Shown in pieces: positions 20,941-32,460 of a stretch of 38,276 bases of DNA. The notes under the pieces were generated by a model. That model was not told where the DNA came from. It searched no databases and worked only from the letters and a program-made list of their open reading frames with translations. This stretch comes from Amanita rubescens (lineage: Eukaryota; Basidiomycota; Agaricomycetes; Agaricales; Amanitaceae): positions 1-38,276 of the forward strand of contig WION01000512.1 in assembly GCA_015039365.1 (NCBI GenBank), read 5' to 3'. The translations under genes were made by a program, and so were the position numbers. Each line of letters opens with the position of its first letter. Positions within the stretch are counted from its first letter, which is position 1.

Positions 20941-23271
20941 TCAAGCAACAGAAGCTGTGACAGCTTCTTCGACTTTCTTCACTTGATATTCTAAAGTAGC
21001 GTTAGTAGGATAACGTCTGGAATGACAAAAGACACTAACTCATAAATGCACTCTCTTCCGAGAAAAAGCGCAGCGCCTTCAGGACTGTGTAAAGTCCGTT
21101 CCTCGCTTCCTCGTCCGAGGCGTCAGATCCGCCGGGCGTTGTGACGATAGGGATCCATCCTCCGCTTGATCTCAACATTCGTATCCTCACGATCTCATCG
21201 ATAAGAATATTGCTTGCGGTTACCCATAACGTCTGAGCGATGATGTCAGCGATTGAGTAAAATAACAAACACGCGATAACTTACCCCCATTATAGGGCTG
21301 ACAAACACTTCCTCACCCGAAGTCACTAGTCCACAACCGGCAACTATTCTCTTAGCCGCATCTAGACAATACTGCCTCGATGCCGAATCCGCTGCATAGC
21401 CACCTGCCGCATTGTAAGCGTATGCAAAGTGTCCATGGAGCTTGATGATAGCAGCATCCACCAAAGCATGCGCCAATAATAATGACCTGAAGTGGTAATT
21501 CTCCCCATGAGGCGAGATGGGAGAGGAGACGGGAGTGGTGCGGGTTAAAGGTGGTAGAGCGGCCCGAAAGACATCAATGAGGTGGTGTGTCGATTGAAAA
21601 AGGTTTGCGTAATTTTGATAGTCTCGTGGCTGCATGCCTGTAACAAGATTAGAAAAGGTTAAATAAGGCAGAAAATTGAAACACGTACTCGGAGACCACG
21701 TTCCACTCAAATGTGTCGCTCGATGTAACAGCACCGCCGCTTGTGTGCTCATAGCGAAATATGAAAAAGTGGAAGGCGGTACGTTGCCAACGAGAAAGCT
21801 TCGGATCGTATAGCTTCCCTTAATCTCGTCGGGCATGACCTTCTGTTCGCCTTCGTCCACGTCAAAGGGCCAGGGCGTATCGATGCACATCCCAGGTGTC
21901 TCAAACATGCCGCATACCGCAGAGGGACTTTCCAGCGCAACTCCCAACATCTTGCTTAACGTGTACACAGTCCAAAAGCCCGCTATTCTTTCCGCCTCCT
22001 CCTCTCCGTCCCTTGGAGGGGGCATGTACATCAATGAATCTGCCTGCACGCCTATGGGCGCTGGGTGCGCCGCGTTGGCGGATCGTATTTTATGCATTCC
22101 ACTTGAGGTCGCCAAGAAAGTGGCCGTCCCACATTGAAGTTTGGCCTCGAGGAAGCGGCCTGTGCGGAGGAAATAATACGAAAGTAGAATATGCGCCTGG
22201 AGCGTGTGCAGGACCTTTAATGGATGGTTACCCAGAAGATCGGTCGAGATGTGGTGCAGAGCGCGCTGGAGATACAGACGTTCATGTTGTTGTGGAGGTG
22301 GCGGCGGAAGCGGAGGATTGAGAAGCGTACTTGGCGTTGACGATGTATCGGAAGGAGCTGAACGAGATACATGGGTGCCCCAGAGACATATTGCACTAGT
22401 AAGCGCTGGTGTAGGTCGCGTGTGGTGACCGGGGACAAGCAGTATGGAATTACGAATCCGAGCGGGGTTAAGGAAAAGGCCGAAGACAATTGCGTGCGGA
22501 GTAAACTTATCCAACCTGCTGCGGAGTCAGCAAACGAGCGACACAATAAGTATGGATGACTCACAAATTGGAGACTACTATAGGTGGAGGATCCTTGCAC
22601 AGCATAAGATTGGTAGTCTTACAAAGAAGGTAATGACTCACCTCGGTTCCAACTAATGGTGAAGACGTGTAATGTCTCCCTGGGTTGGGTATATTCGGTC
22701 CTGCATAATCTATGTCTGTCGGTTTTGCGTGATAGCTTCTAATTGGAAGCCGCGCACCTGAGGGAAGACTAGATGTGGATGTCGTTGATATTGGCGAAAA
22801 GGGCGACAAACCGCTACCAGAATCGCTGAAAGTCAATAGAGGCGGTGAGTACGTGCGCGGTTCCCCTTCATGTAGTCGAGTGTAGGGGTCGTGCAACGTG
22901 ACAGCAGGCGTCGTTTCATTAGGATGCTCTAATTCGTAAAGTCGTGTTTCTAAACGTGTAACTGTTTCTTCTAGGATTTGTGTTCTCGAGCGCGTCGGGC
23001 CATCCGAGTATTCACAGTCATCTTCTTTGGGGTGTCGCCGACACGGTCCACACGTCGGTTTAACCCCATCGCACTTCTACCAAGGAGTAGTGAGCAACGC
23101 GCAAGCGCTGGGTCGACCCGAGGTACTCACAATCTTCAAAAACCTTTGTAAAAGAATTGAGCAAAACACGCGCAGAAGGAAACTTTCGACGCACCTGCAG
23201 TTCATACACGCCCTCCCCCTCTTCAAAGGCCTCGAGAGACCCGAGCGAGACCTTGATGTCTCTGGTATCAT
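20941..23271 (-). CDS. Zn2Cys6 transcription factor
   Basis: Eight exons: 23271-23195, 23143-23131, 23076-22642, 22593-22565, 22515-21689, 21637-21285, 21232-21040, 20990-20941; 658 residues. Binuclear zinc cluster CMNCRFLKIKCDGVKPTC then GPC and C51 (Cys 22, 25, 32, 39, 42, 51), followed by the coiled linker TQILEETVTRLETRLYELE. The central part (LLDKFTPHAIVFGLF, HTLQAHILLSYYFLRTGRFLEA) fits the fungal-specific regulatory domain. Exon 2 is only 13 nt and supplies RFLKI inside the zinc cluster. The last intron (GTTAGT ... CTAAC ... TTTAG) moves the end from 21035 to 20941 and gives KYQVKKVEEAVTASVA. DNA-binding nuclear regulator; target unknown. Confidence 0.88.
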
Positions 23272-26200
23272 GGCTTGAACAGGTTGCTATGAGCACCAAA
23301 CAGGTTCAAGTTCTTAAGAATGGAGTATACCTGAACTGTTAAGTTGCGGATCAAAAGTTCGTCACAATAATGGAGGGGTTATATACGAGGCTTGACGTAC
23401 CTCATTCTTTTTTCGGGGTAACGACATCGGTGGAATCATAGATGCTACTCCAAATCGAGAAAAATATAGGATCCTGTGCATTCTGGGAGTACGGGATAGA
23501 AAGCCAAGTTCATCCCGTCGACTAGGCTGTGCAAATTCCTCTGCGTTCCGGTTCCACGTGACCGGCAGGCAGCTGGGAACTTAACCGAAATGGAAATAAA
23601 AACCCTTTGGCTGTGTAACTTACTCCATCAATGAAGCGAATTAGGACGCAAATCTTTCGATATCATGATTATAGCTGTGAGGTACGCGCCTTTTCTTGCT
23701 GTGGGTGGCCTGAAAACGGCCTGTTCTCAGAGCATTTGTTACTGAAACTGCACGAGTCACTTTGACTGCCAGATCAGTCGAAATATTCTTGAGGCTAATG
23801 GACCCCATTGTATTAAGGCACATACCTCTCCCTCACGGCATTTGTTGCCCACATATGAGTCCGAATGTATTTGAACCGGAACGTCCTTACAAATCCACGA
23901 ATGAAGCATCGGGGACGGAATGAATGAGCACCACGCGGACCAACATACAAAGCGATTATGACGTATTTCATACGTTTTCCGATCTCTGTGCGGTGGTACG
24001 CGTATGGTGCATGGCCATCGCCGCAGCGACAGCCCGACTGCCTCGCTGCAAAGTTTTCCTGTAAAGTTCCATATATGGAAACCTATCCGGTTAACTAAGA
24101 AACCGGTTCAGCTTACTGATCGAGATCAACGACTATCAACCCATCAATGCCACGTACCTCAACCATCGGCGCAGCACAGTTTCCGAATACAACCAAAGCT
24201 GGCGGCGTGTAAACGCTCAGGCTAAGCGCGGGTCGCTTCCTGTACCCTGCAGGAAATCATGGAGCAAGACATAGTGCATTTGACCATCACGACATGGCCG
24301 CCTTGGCACATGTCATCAATCCTGTACAATTAGTCCATACCTGGACGCGAATAAGGTCGCGTATGTACAGGACGCCATTTCGGACGTTCTCAGAGGTTCT
24401 CAGCCTTTTTTTTTCTTTTCGGATGGCAATAATGCCCTGGCGCGACTGTTGCTAAGCGTGAGAACTAGGATAGCACTTGATTCCTGTGCAGCTGTCTGTG
24501 GCAAGCATGGCGAACACGATAAAGTCTTGGGCGCATGCGGCTTGCCAGACTAGTGATTAGCGCATGTCGTTACACGCGTCGATCTTTCCTAAACGGGAGC
24601 ACAGCTCCCCCCACAGGGGGCTAGCCTTAGTTCCTTTTCTGTCACCGCCTTTGTCGTCGGCTTCGCCTTTTTTAGACGTCTCCATTTTTCATACCATGTC
24701 TCTTCTAAACTAAGCAACCCTAATTCCCAGCTTCGGTACCGTCCACCGCCTCTCCTCTTCTTTCGCATCGTAGGGATTTCGCCTCTCACAACAGCTCACC
24801 CCCTATGGTTTGGTCCGATGTGAGTTTACTTGACTTTAACACCGTCAGCACCTTGGCTTCCCATCTATTTATTGGAATGAAGGATTTCGTGCTTGGGAAT
24901 CTAAGTTAGCACAGTTTCTTCGTCCTTCCATACCCCCCAAAACGTCCTCGCCGTCTTGCCTCTAGCAATTGGAGGTAAAACCAAAACGAGGTGAGTGGTA
25001 CAGAGCCTTCCTGCAGCATGTTTTGTTCAAATGACTGGAAAACTCCTGAATAGTCATGAGGTTCATGCCCGCAGCCGGAGTCAAGATGATGACAGCGTCA
25101 GCACAATTCGCTAATCCGACGAGTTCTGGTCATCCTTTGACTAATACTAGGCTGCTAAAAAGAATCAGCGCCTACGTGTCCAAAGCTTGGTGACTCATGT
25201 ACCTATTATTGTTCTTCGGCAGAACGCAGGCCGCATCATAATCATGCAGATCTTCAACAACCACCCGCCGGGTTTGTTCCATTCTCAACCCCACAACAGG
25301 GTTCTCGCAACTTCATTTCGGATTCTTGTAGCGCCGTCTTGGAGGAACGACATGTTGACCCTAGGATGGGATGGGAATGAAAACTTGGCGAAGCGTAGCA
25401 ATCGAATAATCGGGAAAATGTTCCGGTCCGAGGCCCTCCTGCGATCCCAGTCAGTTCGGTTACCGGTCTAAACTTGGCGAGAAAAAGGCTTACCAACTTC
25501 ATTTTTTAAATTTTTCGAATAACATTCGGTCGTTGAAGTCGTCCGGTGTCGCGAAACGTTCTGAACCTTCTAGATTCCTTTAGCCTAGTTAGGCAAAAGA
25601 ACTGCCAACCTTATATGGCAAGGCCGGATGCAGATCGTTCGACAGTCGGGCAATCCGGGATCTAGGAATTGGAGGCAGTTTTGAATGGCGACCTTCAAAT
25701 GCCAGTTGCCAGTTTATCGACAGACAAAAAGGGACAACGGCGAATGCCGAGTACGTGACGCGTTCAACTTGCCCGAAATGGAAATATTGCTAGTGCCATT
25801 AAGTCTTAGCTGGAACGCTCGAACCACGCATTCATTTTACTTATTGATTCGGGTAATATTTCCATTCAAGACCTCTGAACTTACGTTTCAAATAAATTTA
25901 GGAGTCAAGAATGCAAGGGAAGGAAAAATAGATCTTAAACTCTAATATCAGGCTCATCAGGCGCGGATGTGGACTACGGAATTGGCGTCGTGGCGACGGT
26001 ATGGACGAAAGCAAAGAGAACTCGGACGAAAACACTCCGGACTCTCGGAAATATGAACTCGCTTCGATTACATACTCGTCCGGCGCGAGAGCGAATTTTA
26101 TCAGGAAGTCGCGTTCCGCTGACCGGTCTAGAACATGTCAGCCTAAATTATCTGCTTTCATTTACCCTGGGTCTTTTCTCTTGCAGAGGACGAGCATCTG

Positions 26201-27688
26201 AGGTGGTAGGTTGGCTCTTTGGACAGAAACACTCTTTTTGGCGAAGAAGGGCGTAGTCGCCTGCCATTTAGTTTTGACAACAATCTCAAATTTCGGGTCA
26301 CGTTGACTCACGGACAGCCCCGCCTCGTATTGCTTACGGCCACATCCTTATCTGATGCGCGTCATTCGTCCTCCATATCAGCGACATTCACGATAGTCAT
26401 CGTGAGTCCATGGAGCAAGAAAGAGATAAGTATGCGAGTTGTTTAATTTTTACACGTGGGATACCAGGAACCTACATCCCTATTTAGCTCATCGGCCTCC
26501 GACAAGTACGGCACTCAGTCCCTACGTTTATATAGGCCTGCCAGTCGACCTGGGAGGGCAACTCAATTGACGAGAAAATAAGGGACGACAGAAAAAGGAA
26601 AGCTCCCTGAGCCTCGTATCATATTTCCTTTGGTACGAGCCGGTAACGCCGATTTTTGGGAAGGCTTAATTTTCCATCGAAAAAAAACGAATAGACCGGG
26701 GTCTTGGAGACAGTCTCGAAGAAAGACTTGTGGCTCGATCACGGAATTTACAAAGCAGAATTGCGGCCGCCAGACATCGCTTGGTCTTGTCCTTTCTTAC
26801 GCACCAACCCTAGACTTTTCCTGTCGATTTATCCCGTTGGAGTCGGTCTCCAATCTGTACCGACGAAAGAGTTGAATTTGAACCCAAGTTACTCAGCGCT
26901 CCACAGCCGTTCATGCTGTCAATCTCTTGAACAGCAATTCAGGGATGTTTGGTGGCACCGCGCAGCAGGCAGCATTCTCATTGAATACCCAAGTATGACT
27001 TAATTTATACGGCGTAGCAGCTTACTTTCCAATTGATGTCGGTGGTGCAGAACCTAAACTCTGGACGTGACTTTTGGCTTGGCCAGGGCTTATCCATAAG
27101 GGCTTGAAGCTGTACATTGACTTGGAAGTTCGACAGGCGATAAGGATACGGCCGCCGAATACACGTATACCAAGTGGTTAAGGCTGATACACAGTTTTCT
27201 TGGTCTCTTCGCATTCGGATATAACGAACTGATCGCAATACAAACGCTGCAACGTGTACGCATACGTCATGGGGCGGAGCGCAGTACCCAACACGAGGCC
27301 AATGTAATACGTACTATGCTACGCGTACACCTCAACGCCTCGATTATCGATCGTAGGACCAATACCCGCAACCACAACACTCCGTCTCCAATTGCAATCC
27401 TGTACATCGTATGTGTACAGTGCCCGACGCCAAAGTAGCGCATTATATCATATATCCTATTAGAAGGCAGTATACAGATTCCAGATCAGCCATGAGCAAG
27501 GTACGCCTATCAAACACAGCTCTCTAACCCCAACGAGTCAAATAACATATGTATGACAAGGGATGCACACTACACACGTGCATTATACGGCTGTGTGAAG
27601 CATGACGCCAACGCCTCGTGTCCAAATCGTGACAAGTGAACCTGAAAGGGTTGACGGCAGGGCTCACCGCCACGAGCCACGAGGTTTG
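23272..27688. other. Gene-poor block, 4.4 kb
   Basis: No frame above about 99 codons and none recognised. Candidates seen and not accepted: 23823-23641 (minus, 60 codons), 25187-25471, 25685-25945, 25969-26256 and 26704-27003 (plus). An ATG at 24805 followed by MVWSD and a perfect GTGAGT donor at 24820 looks like a first exon, with a possible second exon at about 24850-24905 (LASHLFIGMKDFVLGNL), but the frame cannot be continued. The block may hold decayed genes or an unrecognised element. Confidence 0.4.
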
Positions 27689-29518
27689 TCACCCGCCCGC
27701 CGCCGATTTCGTCACCCCTGGCCTTCGCTTGACCTTGGTCGGTGTATCAACGACGAAAATGGCGTCTCTGTCGTCGGTCCCTTCAGCACCCATAATAACG
27801 TCTTTTGATTTTGGCAACTCGGATTCCCAAACGTCCATGTCCACGTCGACATTTTCTTGTTCGGCACCCTCAATTCCTGAAGCCAACTCCACTCGTGGTA
27901 TGGAAGTACCAACGGAAAACGATTTTGTCCTGTTCAAGGAAGGCGTCGCCTCAACCAGAGTAATTTCGCTCTCATCCACCGCTTTTGCTTTGCCTTTGCC
28001 TTTGGCTACAACGTAACTCGGGCGCTTGTCCTTCGAAAAGTTATCCTTTGCACCCAAACCCGTCGGTGGTCCAAACACCATCCCCGCACTATCCGAGGCA
28101 GGCGTTGGCGCTTTAGACTTTGCCCTAAACACCCTCGACATGCTGACTTCCCTATTCAACGCTCTCTTCTTGCGTTTCTGCTGATTCGTAGCGTCCCGCT
28201 GACTTTCCCGCTCCTGCTGGAGAGAAACGGACAAGGAACGCGAACGGGACAGGCTAGAACTTGATGTAGATATGGAACGTGACAGAGTAGAGTTTGGATC
28301 TCCCTCTGCAGGCGAATTGGACCGCGTACTGGGCTGGGAATGGATAGGCATGATGATGTCGGCATCGTCATCATTGATATCAGAGACGGGCGATGTAGGG
28401 AACACTTTTTCGTGGAAGAGATCACATAGTTCTGGTAGGTACGATCGAAACCTGTATTTCGTCAGATGCTTGAACTCGTCAAGTAATAAGATACGCACTG
28501 TTTTTCTACGACATCTTCCGTAAAGATCTGAATCCAGTCACGTTCATCGTCGGCCTTGCTTGTCGAAACGTCTTTTCCGTTCATACTTTTCGTGTTGAGA
28601 CTACGATCACTCTCCAAGCCTTGCATAAGCTGCCACGTTGACATTTTATCCATATACACTTCGAGCGCATCCCTCGTCGACAATGGTGCCTTGGCTGGTT
28701 TCTGTTGACGTTGCTTCCCCGGCAAATACGAGCGTTGACGCATCCTAGCGACTGAAGACGACGATGCGTCCTCTGTGTCAAGGGGCTTCGGACCAGGCAG
28801 AGACAGTTTAAGAAAATGAAGTAAAATCTGTATTTGAACTCTTACTTTAATCAGTCCACTACCATCGCATGTATATGCAGCAAACCAAACTTACTCTCGC
28901 CGTTCCATCCGTTCCAACCATGTTATTCTCCATTTCTCGTCTTTCCACGGCTCGGATTCTTCTTCACCACCACTAGCATCTTGACCTAGACCCTCGCTTT
29001 TCTCAAAGCTCAACGCGAACCACATCATATTTTCTTCGATTTCGCCTGCACCCCCGCCGTCGGCGAGAATCTGAGGGAGATCAACGTGGTATTTGTTTGA
29101 GGAGGCACGCGGTGGCATGATCAGCGGATCGAGGAGCGTGTGCAAAGGATGTAGCGAAGAAGGTGAACTTGAAGGCGGCGAGAGAGTCGTGCTCGCATTA
29201 GCTATGGCAGGCACAAATAATGATAGTGGCATGATTGACTATAAACGGTTAAGATCAGAACTATAAAAGTAAGAGACGAATGACGCGAACCTCGGGCAGC
29301 CATAGAAACTGGAGATAAACGCGGACGACGGCGTGATGGTTAGCCTGGTCTTGCTCCTGGTGCTCTTGTTCATGTTCATGTCCGCGTTCAGAGTCCACGC
29401 CCTCAAATTGGTCCGCAAAAGGGTAAGTGTGGATTGCATTTTCCTGAGTAGCAGTCCATCTCGTGTGTTGTGTGAGATCAAGGGAGAGTGGTAGATGTGG
29501 CAAGAGCGAAGTGGACAT
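27689..29518 (-). CDS. SLD3: Probable Sld3-type DNA replication initiation regulator
   Basis: Four exons: 29518-29291, 29238-28895, 28840-28499, 28451-27689; 558 residues. The central conserved part reads REVQIQILLHFLKLSLPGP, then LEVYMDKMSTWQLMQ, DERDWIQIFTEDVVE and, across intron 3, FRSYLPELCDLFHEKVFP. I associate this pattern with the Sld3/Treslin core that binds Cdc45 during origin firing. The C-terminus is Ser-, Lys- and Arg-rich (many S-R and T-P pairs), fitting a CDK-controlled tail. Intron 2 was placed so that the acceptor TAAG|AGTTC keeps the frame (REVQIQ). Intron 1 has an unusual donor, GTTCGC. Nuclear protein. The family call is from motif memory, not a search. Confidence 0.68.
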
Positions 29519-29547
29519 CAAAACAAATGTGGTGCCACATGAGGAAG

Positions 29548-29556
29548 AAAAAAAAA
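29548..29556 (-). terminator. Pol III terminator of tRNA-Pro (T run)
   Basis: Nine A on the plus strand, i.e. nine T directly after the tRNA 3' end on the minus strand. This is the expected RNA polymerase III stop signal. It lies 29 bp before the Sld3 start codon. Confidence 0.8.
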
Positions 29557-29657
29557 GGGCCCAACCGGGAATTGAACCCGGGACCTCACACATTCAAGGC
29601 TCCACAAGAAGCCGGGATAAACCCGAAGCGTGAATCATACGACTAGACCATTGGGCC
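29557..29657 (-). tRNA. tRNA-Pro(CGG) with a 29-nt intron
   Basis: Acceptor stem GGCCCAA pairs with TTGGGCC plus discriminator C. A box TGGTCTAGTCG and B box GGTTCAATTCC are intact. Anticodon stem CACGC/GTGTG with loop TTCGGGT gives anticodon CGG. The intron (29593-29621) begins directly after position 37, the canonical place in eukaryotic tRNA genes. The T arm is CCGGG/CCCGG. The 3' CCA is not encoded, as expected in eukaryotes. Confidence 0.92.
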
Positions 29658-30490
29658 GTCATCAACAGTCTACGCGAAGCTTATCCAAGTTTGTGAGTTT
29701 GATTTTTTGACTATTCTAGTAGTAGCAACTATTCGCCAAAACTAAGGCATGCGAGAACAAAATATCTTAGCAGCGCCACTGCCCCGTTTCGACTTAATCT
29801 CGGTTCTTACCCGTCGAACTGACAGTTTCCCAATGGCGGGCGCCATCGGCGTGGGTGCATACTACCACTAAACCCCTCTCCTAACCATAATTACCACAAC
29901 AGCAACTTTGCACTTTATCAACTATCAATCACCTTTGTGGCGCCTAACAAGGGTCAAAAGACCAAGACTAACGACTTTAGGCAAGTAGTAATTCTTCATT
30001 CCAAGTTATATGAATCCTTCCCCACGCCGAATTCGATCTTTCTCCAGGTGGCTGCGCGCGTATACGATAATCCAGGTTTTCCAGAAGTATGATTACCCCG
30101 AATTAACAATAAGGTCTACGACGTACGCTAACAAACCAAGTTACCTATCACCACACTAAACACTCTTGCTTCCATAACGAGGGCCCCACAAATGGTGGTT
30201 CTATACCTGGAATGAAGGACAGGTCCGCCCAGCTAGGTTTGTTTATGCGGCCGCTTGGCATGGAGTCTGTAACCATGCGGCGCGCGTGCCATGGCAGGTT
30301 GCTGTTGTCATCTCGTAAGTACTCTCACTCTCATCACTGTTCCTTTTTTTTTCTTATTTATTTTATTGACGGTGGTTTTTTCTGTAATGAAGAAATATGT
30401 AATGTGATGTCAAAAGTACGCCGTAAACACCCTTCACTTCTAAGCAAGTAAAAGAACCGAGGCCGCGCCAAACCCGTCTACCACCGCGCC
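29658..30490. other. Intergenic, 0.83 kb
   Basis: Upstream of the tRNA and downstream of the C2HC5 gene. A 79-codon frame at 30212-30451 (plus) has no recognisable domain. Nothing else seen. Confidence 0.45.
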
Positions 30491-31474
30491 TTATGCCTTG
30501 GATACCTCGGGCACATACGTTACGCTCTTATCCAACAAATTCTCCCAAGGTCTATTGGGACCAACAACCCTATCAGCATACTTTGGTTCCCGACCTGGAT
30601 GCGGCACTCTCGTCTGCTCCTCAGGTTCTTCTTCTTTATTCGCATCCGGTCCTCTCGACGCAGGCCGCGAACCGACCGGTGTGGACGAGTAGGACCGTGA
30701 AGAAACAACTACCTTACTCGCCCCACCTTTCGTCGTCATAGACTTGACCGACAAAACCTTATGCTGTGCCTCTTTCTCCTTCGGCAAACTCTGACTACCC
30801 TTCATCGAATGCAACAACGTCGGAAATTCTCCAGCAGCCTTTTTCGCATCCTGTACTTCTTTCTCTCTTTCTCTCTCCTCCCTATCCAGGATGTCTTGGA
30901 TTTGCTTTTCTAGCGAGGCCACGAGCGAGGATTTCTCTTGGGGAGAGAGAATTGCACCAGAGCAAAACGGGCACGCGTACTGAGGGTGGTTCATAGAACA
31001 CAAAATGAACCCACATGTTCGACATATCGGGGTGTAACTCGACAACGCGTGGTCTCTCGCTTTATTAATGAAAAATGGAGGAAGGTAAGGGGGAAAAATA
31101 TATACACCCGCGCAACAATTGATGAACACCTCTCGTTTTTCATTCATAGAAGCTTTATCCTCACCTAAACAGAAACAACCGCCTTTTGGGTCTTTAGCTT
31201 CTCCAGAAGAATGATGAAACGCTTTGAGAAGCTTTTCTAGCCGTACGACCCCTTTGGATTTCGGCTGGACGACGGCCTGACCTTGACCTTTGGTTTGTTT
31301 CTTGTTGTTACCCGATTTGATAGGGCTCGCGTTGACAGGTTGAGGTGGGGAACTGGCAGGTCTAGGCGGGACGCCTGACAAATCTCCTGTCCCTGCCCCT
31401 CTTCCTCTTCCACTCCCTCCTCCTCCTCCCTTTGACCACGCAGTAGTGGTGTGACGTCCCCGAGGTGGTGGCAT
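30491..31474 (-). CDS. TRIP4/Rqt4-type C2HC5 zinc finger protein
   Basis: Two exons, 31474-31108 and 31059-30491, joined by a 48-nt intron; 311 residues. The N-terminus is Gly/Arg-rich (MPPPRGRHTTTAWSKGGGGG) with a GRGRG run. The zinc finger runs GGCFCLGED ... INCCAARDHALSSYTPICR, then TCGFILCSMNHPQYACPFC; removing the intron replaces an implausible hydrophobic insert with AARDHAL. A charged helix (LEKQIQDILDREEREREKE) follows and then a basic, disordered C-terminus. Family knowledge: the domain is found in ASC-1 (TRIP4) and yeast Rqt4, parts of the helicase complex that splits stalled, ubiquitylated ribosomes. This protein is shorter than human TRIP4. Divergent from the GATA gene. Confidence 0.82.
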   Translation of the reverse strand: MPPPRGRHTTTAWSKGGGGGSGRGRGAGTGDLSGVPPRPASSPPQPVNASPIKSGNNKKQTKGQGQAVVQPKSKGVVRLEKLLKAFHHSSGEAKDPKGGCFCLGEDKASMNEKREVFINCCAGVYIFPPYLPPFFINKARDHALSSYTPICRTCGFILCSMNHPQYACPFCSGAILSPQEKSSLVASLEKQIQDILDREEREREKEVQDAKKAAGEFPTLLHSMKGSQSLPKEKEAQHKVLSVKSMTTKGGASKVVVSSRSYSSTPVGSRPASRGPDANKEEEPEEQTRVPHPGREPKYADRVVGPNRPWENLLDKSVTYVPEVSKA

Positions 31475-32460
31475 ACGTCTCTATATCCGATCCCGTACAG
31501 ATTGAGCAAGAGATAGGACACCGAATGCGTCAGAGTGACGGCAGCTTCGGACCGTACACAGGCGTTGTGTCACAGCACGCAACGTTGGTCACACGCAGGC
31601 TTCTCTTCGGTGTAGTTCGGCACTTGCCACCAACATGTTTTTTTTTCGTTTCTTGATTCCGGATATGATCCCATCACCCCCATGGGCCACCAGAGGTACC
31701 ATATCAGTGATCAGAACTGTGTACAAGTGTATATATAGCAGCTATATACGTTAAGGGAACAGTCATAGAACGATGTTAACGGAAAGAACGATTTGTCCCC
31801 CAAGTGCAATGCGTCATTGGTTTTGTGGCACCCAGAAGCGGTATATGAAAAGTATGCACGTTCTTTGGCACGTTTTTAGTCTTTAGCACGCGGTCACTGG
31901 GGGGAAGGGGTAGAGTGGTAAAATAGCAACGACGTAGCATTGGCACATTCTAGAGTCCAGACCAAAGACGTCCTGCTTGATGTGGAGCGAAGAAGAAAGC
32001 GAATAGATAGCGATCTAAAATTATGGGATGGAGACAAAGTTCAGCACGAGGTAGCAAGGTTTCAAGGTTTTTTAAAGGAAGGAGAGAGAACATATGCTAG
32101 ACAGGATAGGCAGGTAGGCAGGGAGTCATGCAGACAGGCACAATGGAAGGTACCGCCGACGATAAGGAGAGAAACTAGAAGGGGAGGATGGAATGGAAGG
32201 GAGAATTTATATGTTTACGAGTCGGTGTGCGCACGAACGTTCGAGCGGAACGATCCGCGGAGAGAGTGGGAGCTCAGAGCGGGTCGGGGGAGTGATCTGA
32301 TGCAGGGCCAGCGTGATAAGCAGAGCGGAATTTGAAGATTTTGAACCAAGCGAACTGGCTCGTTTCCGCCCGCTGTCCTTTCTCTCTTATAAACGACCCG
32401 CGATCACTCTTCTCTGACGCGTCCCCTCTTTGCGCGCCTCATTCTCCCCTCAAAGCATCT
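31475..32460. other. Divergent intergenic region, 1 kb
   Basis: Between the start codons of the C2HC5 gene (minus) and the GATA gene (plus). An open frame at 31940-32335 is highly charged and purine-rich (AGGCAGG and GAGAG runs) with no domain, probably promoter or leader. TATATATAG at about 31731 may be a TATA element. Confidence 0.45.

Noticed and set aside
21035..21268. Stop codon at 21035 as the end of the Zn2Cys6 factor
   Set aside because: A 49-nt intron with GTTAGT donor, CTAAC branch site and TTTAG acceptor lies exactly there and continues the frame to a natural helical C-terminus ending at 20941.
28499..29238. Treating the Sld3 exons as three separate small genes
   Set aside because: In-phase introns of 47-54 nt join them and restore the conserved blocks REVQIQ and DVVEKQFRSYLPEL across the junctions.
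31940..32335. 131-codon open frame upstream of the GATA gene
   Set aside because: Purine-rich low-complexity DNA leaves frames open; the product has no domain and lies where the GATA promoter or leader is expected.
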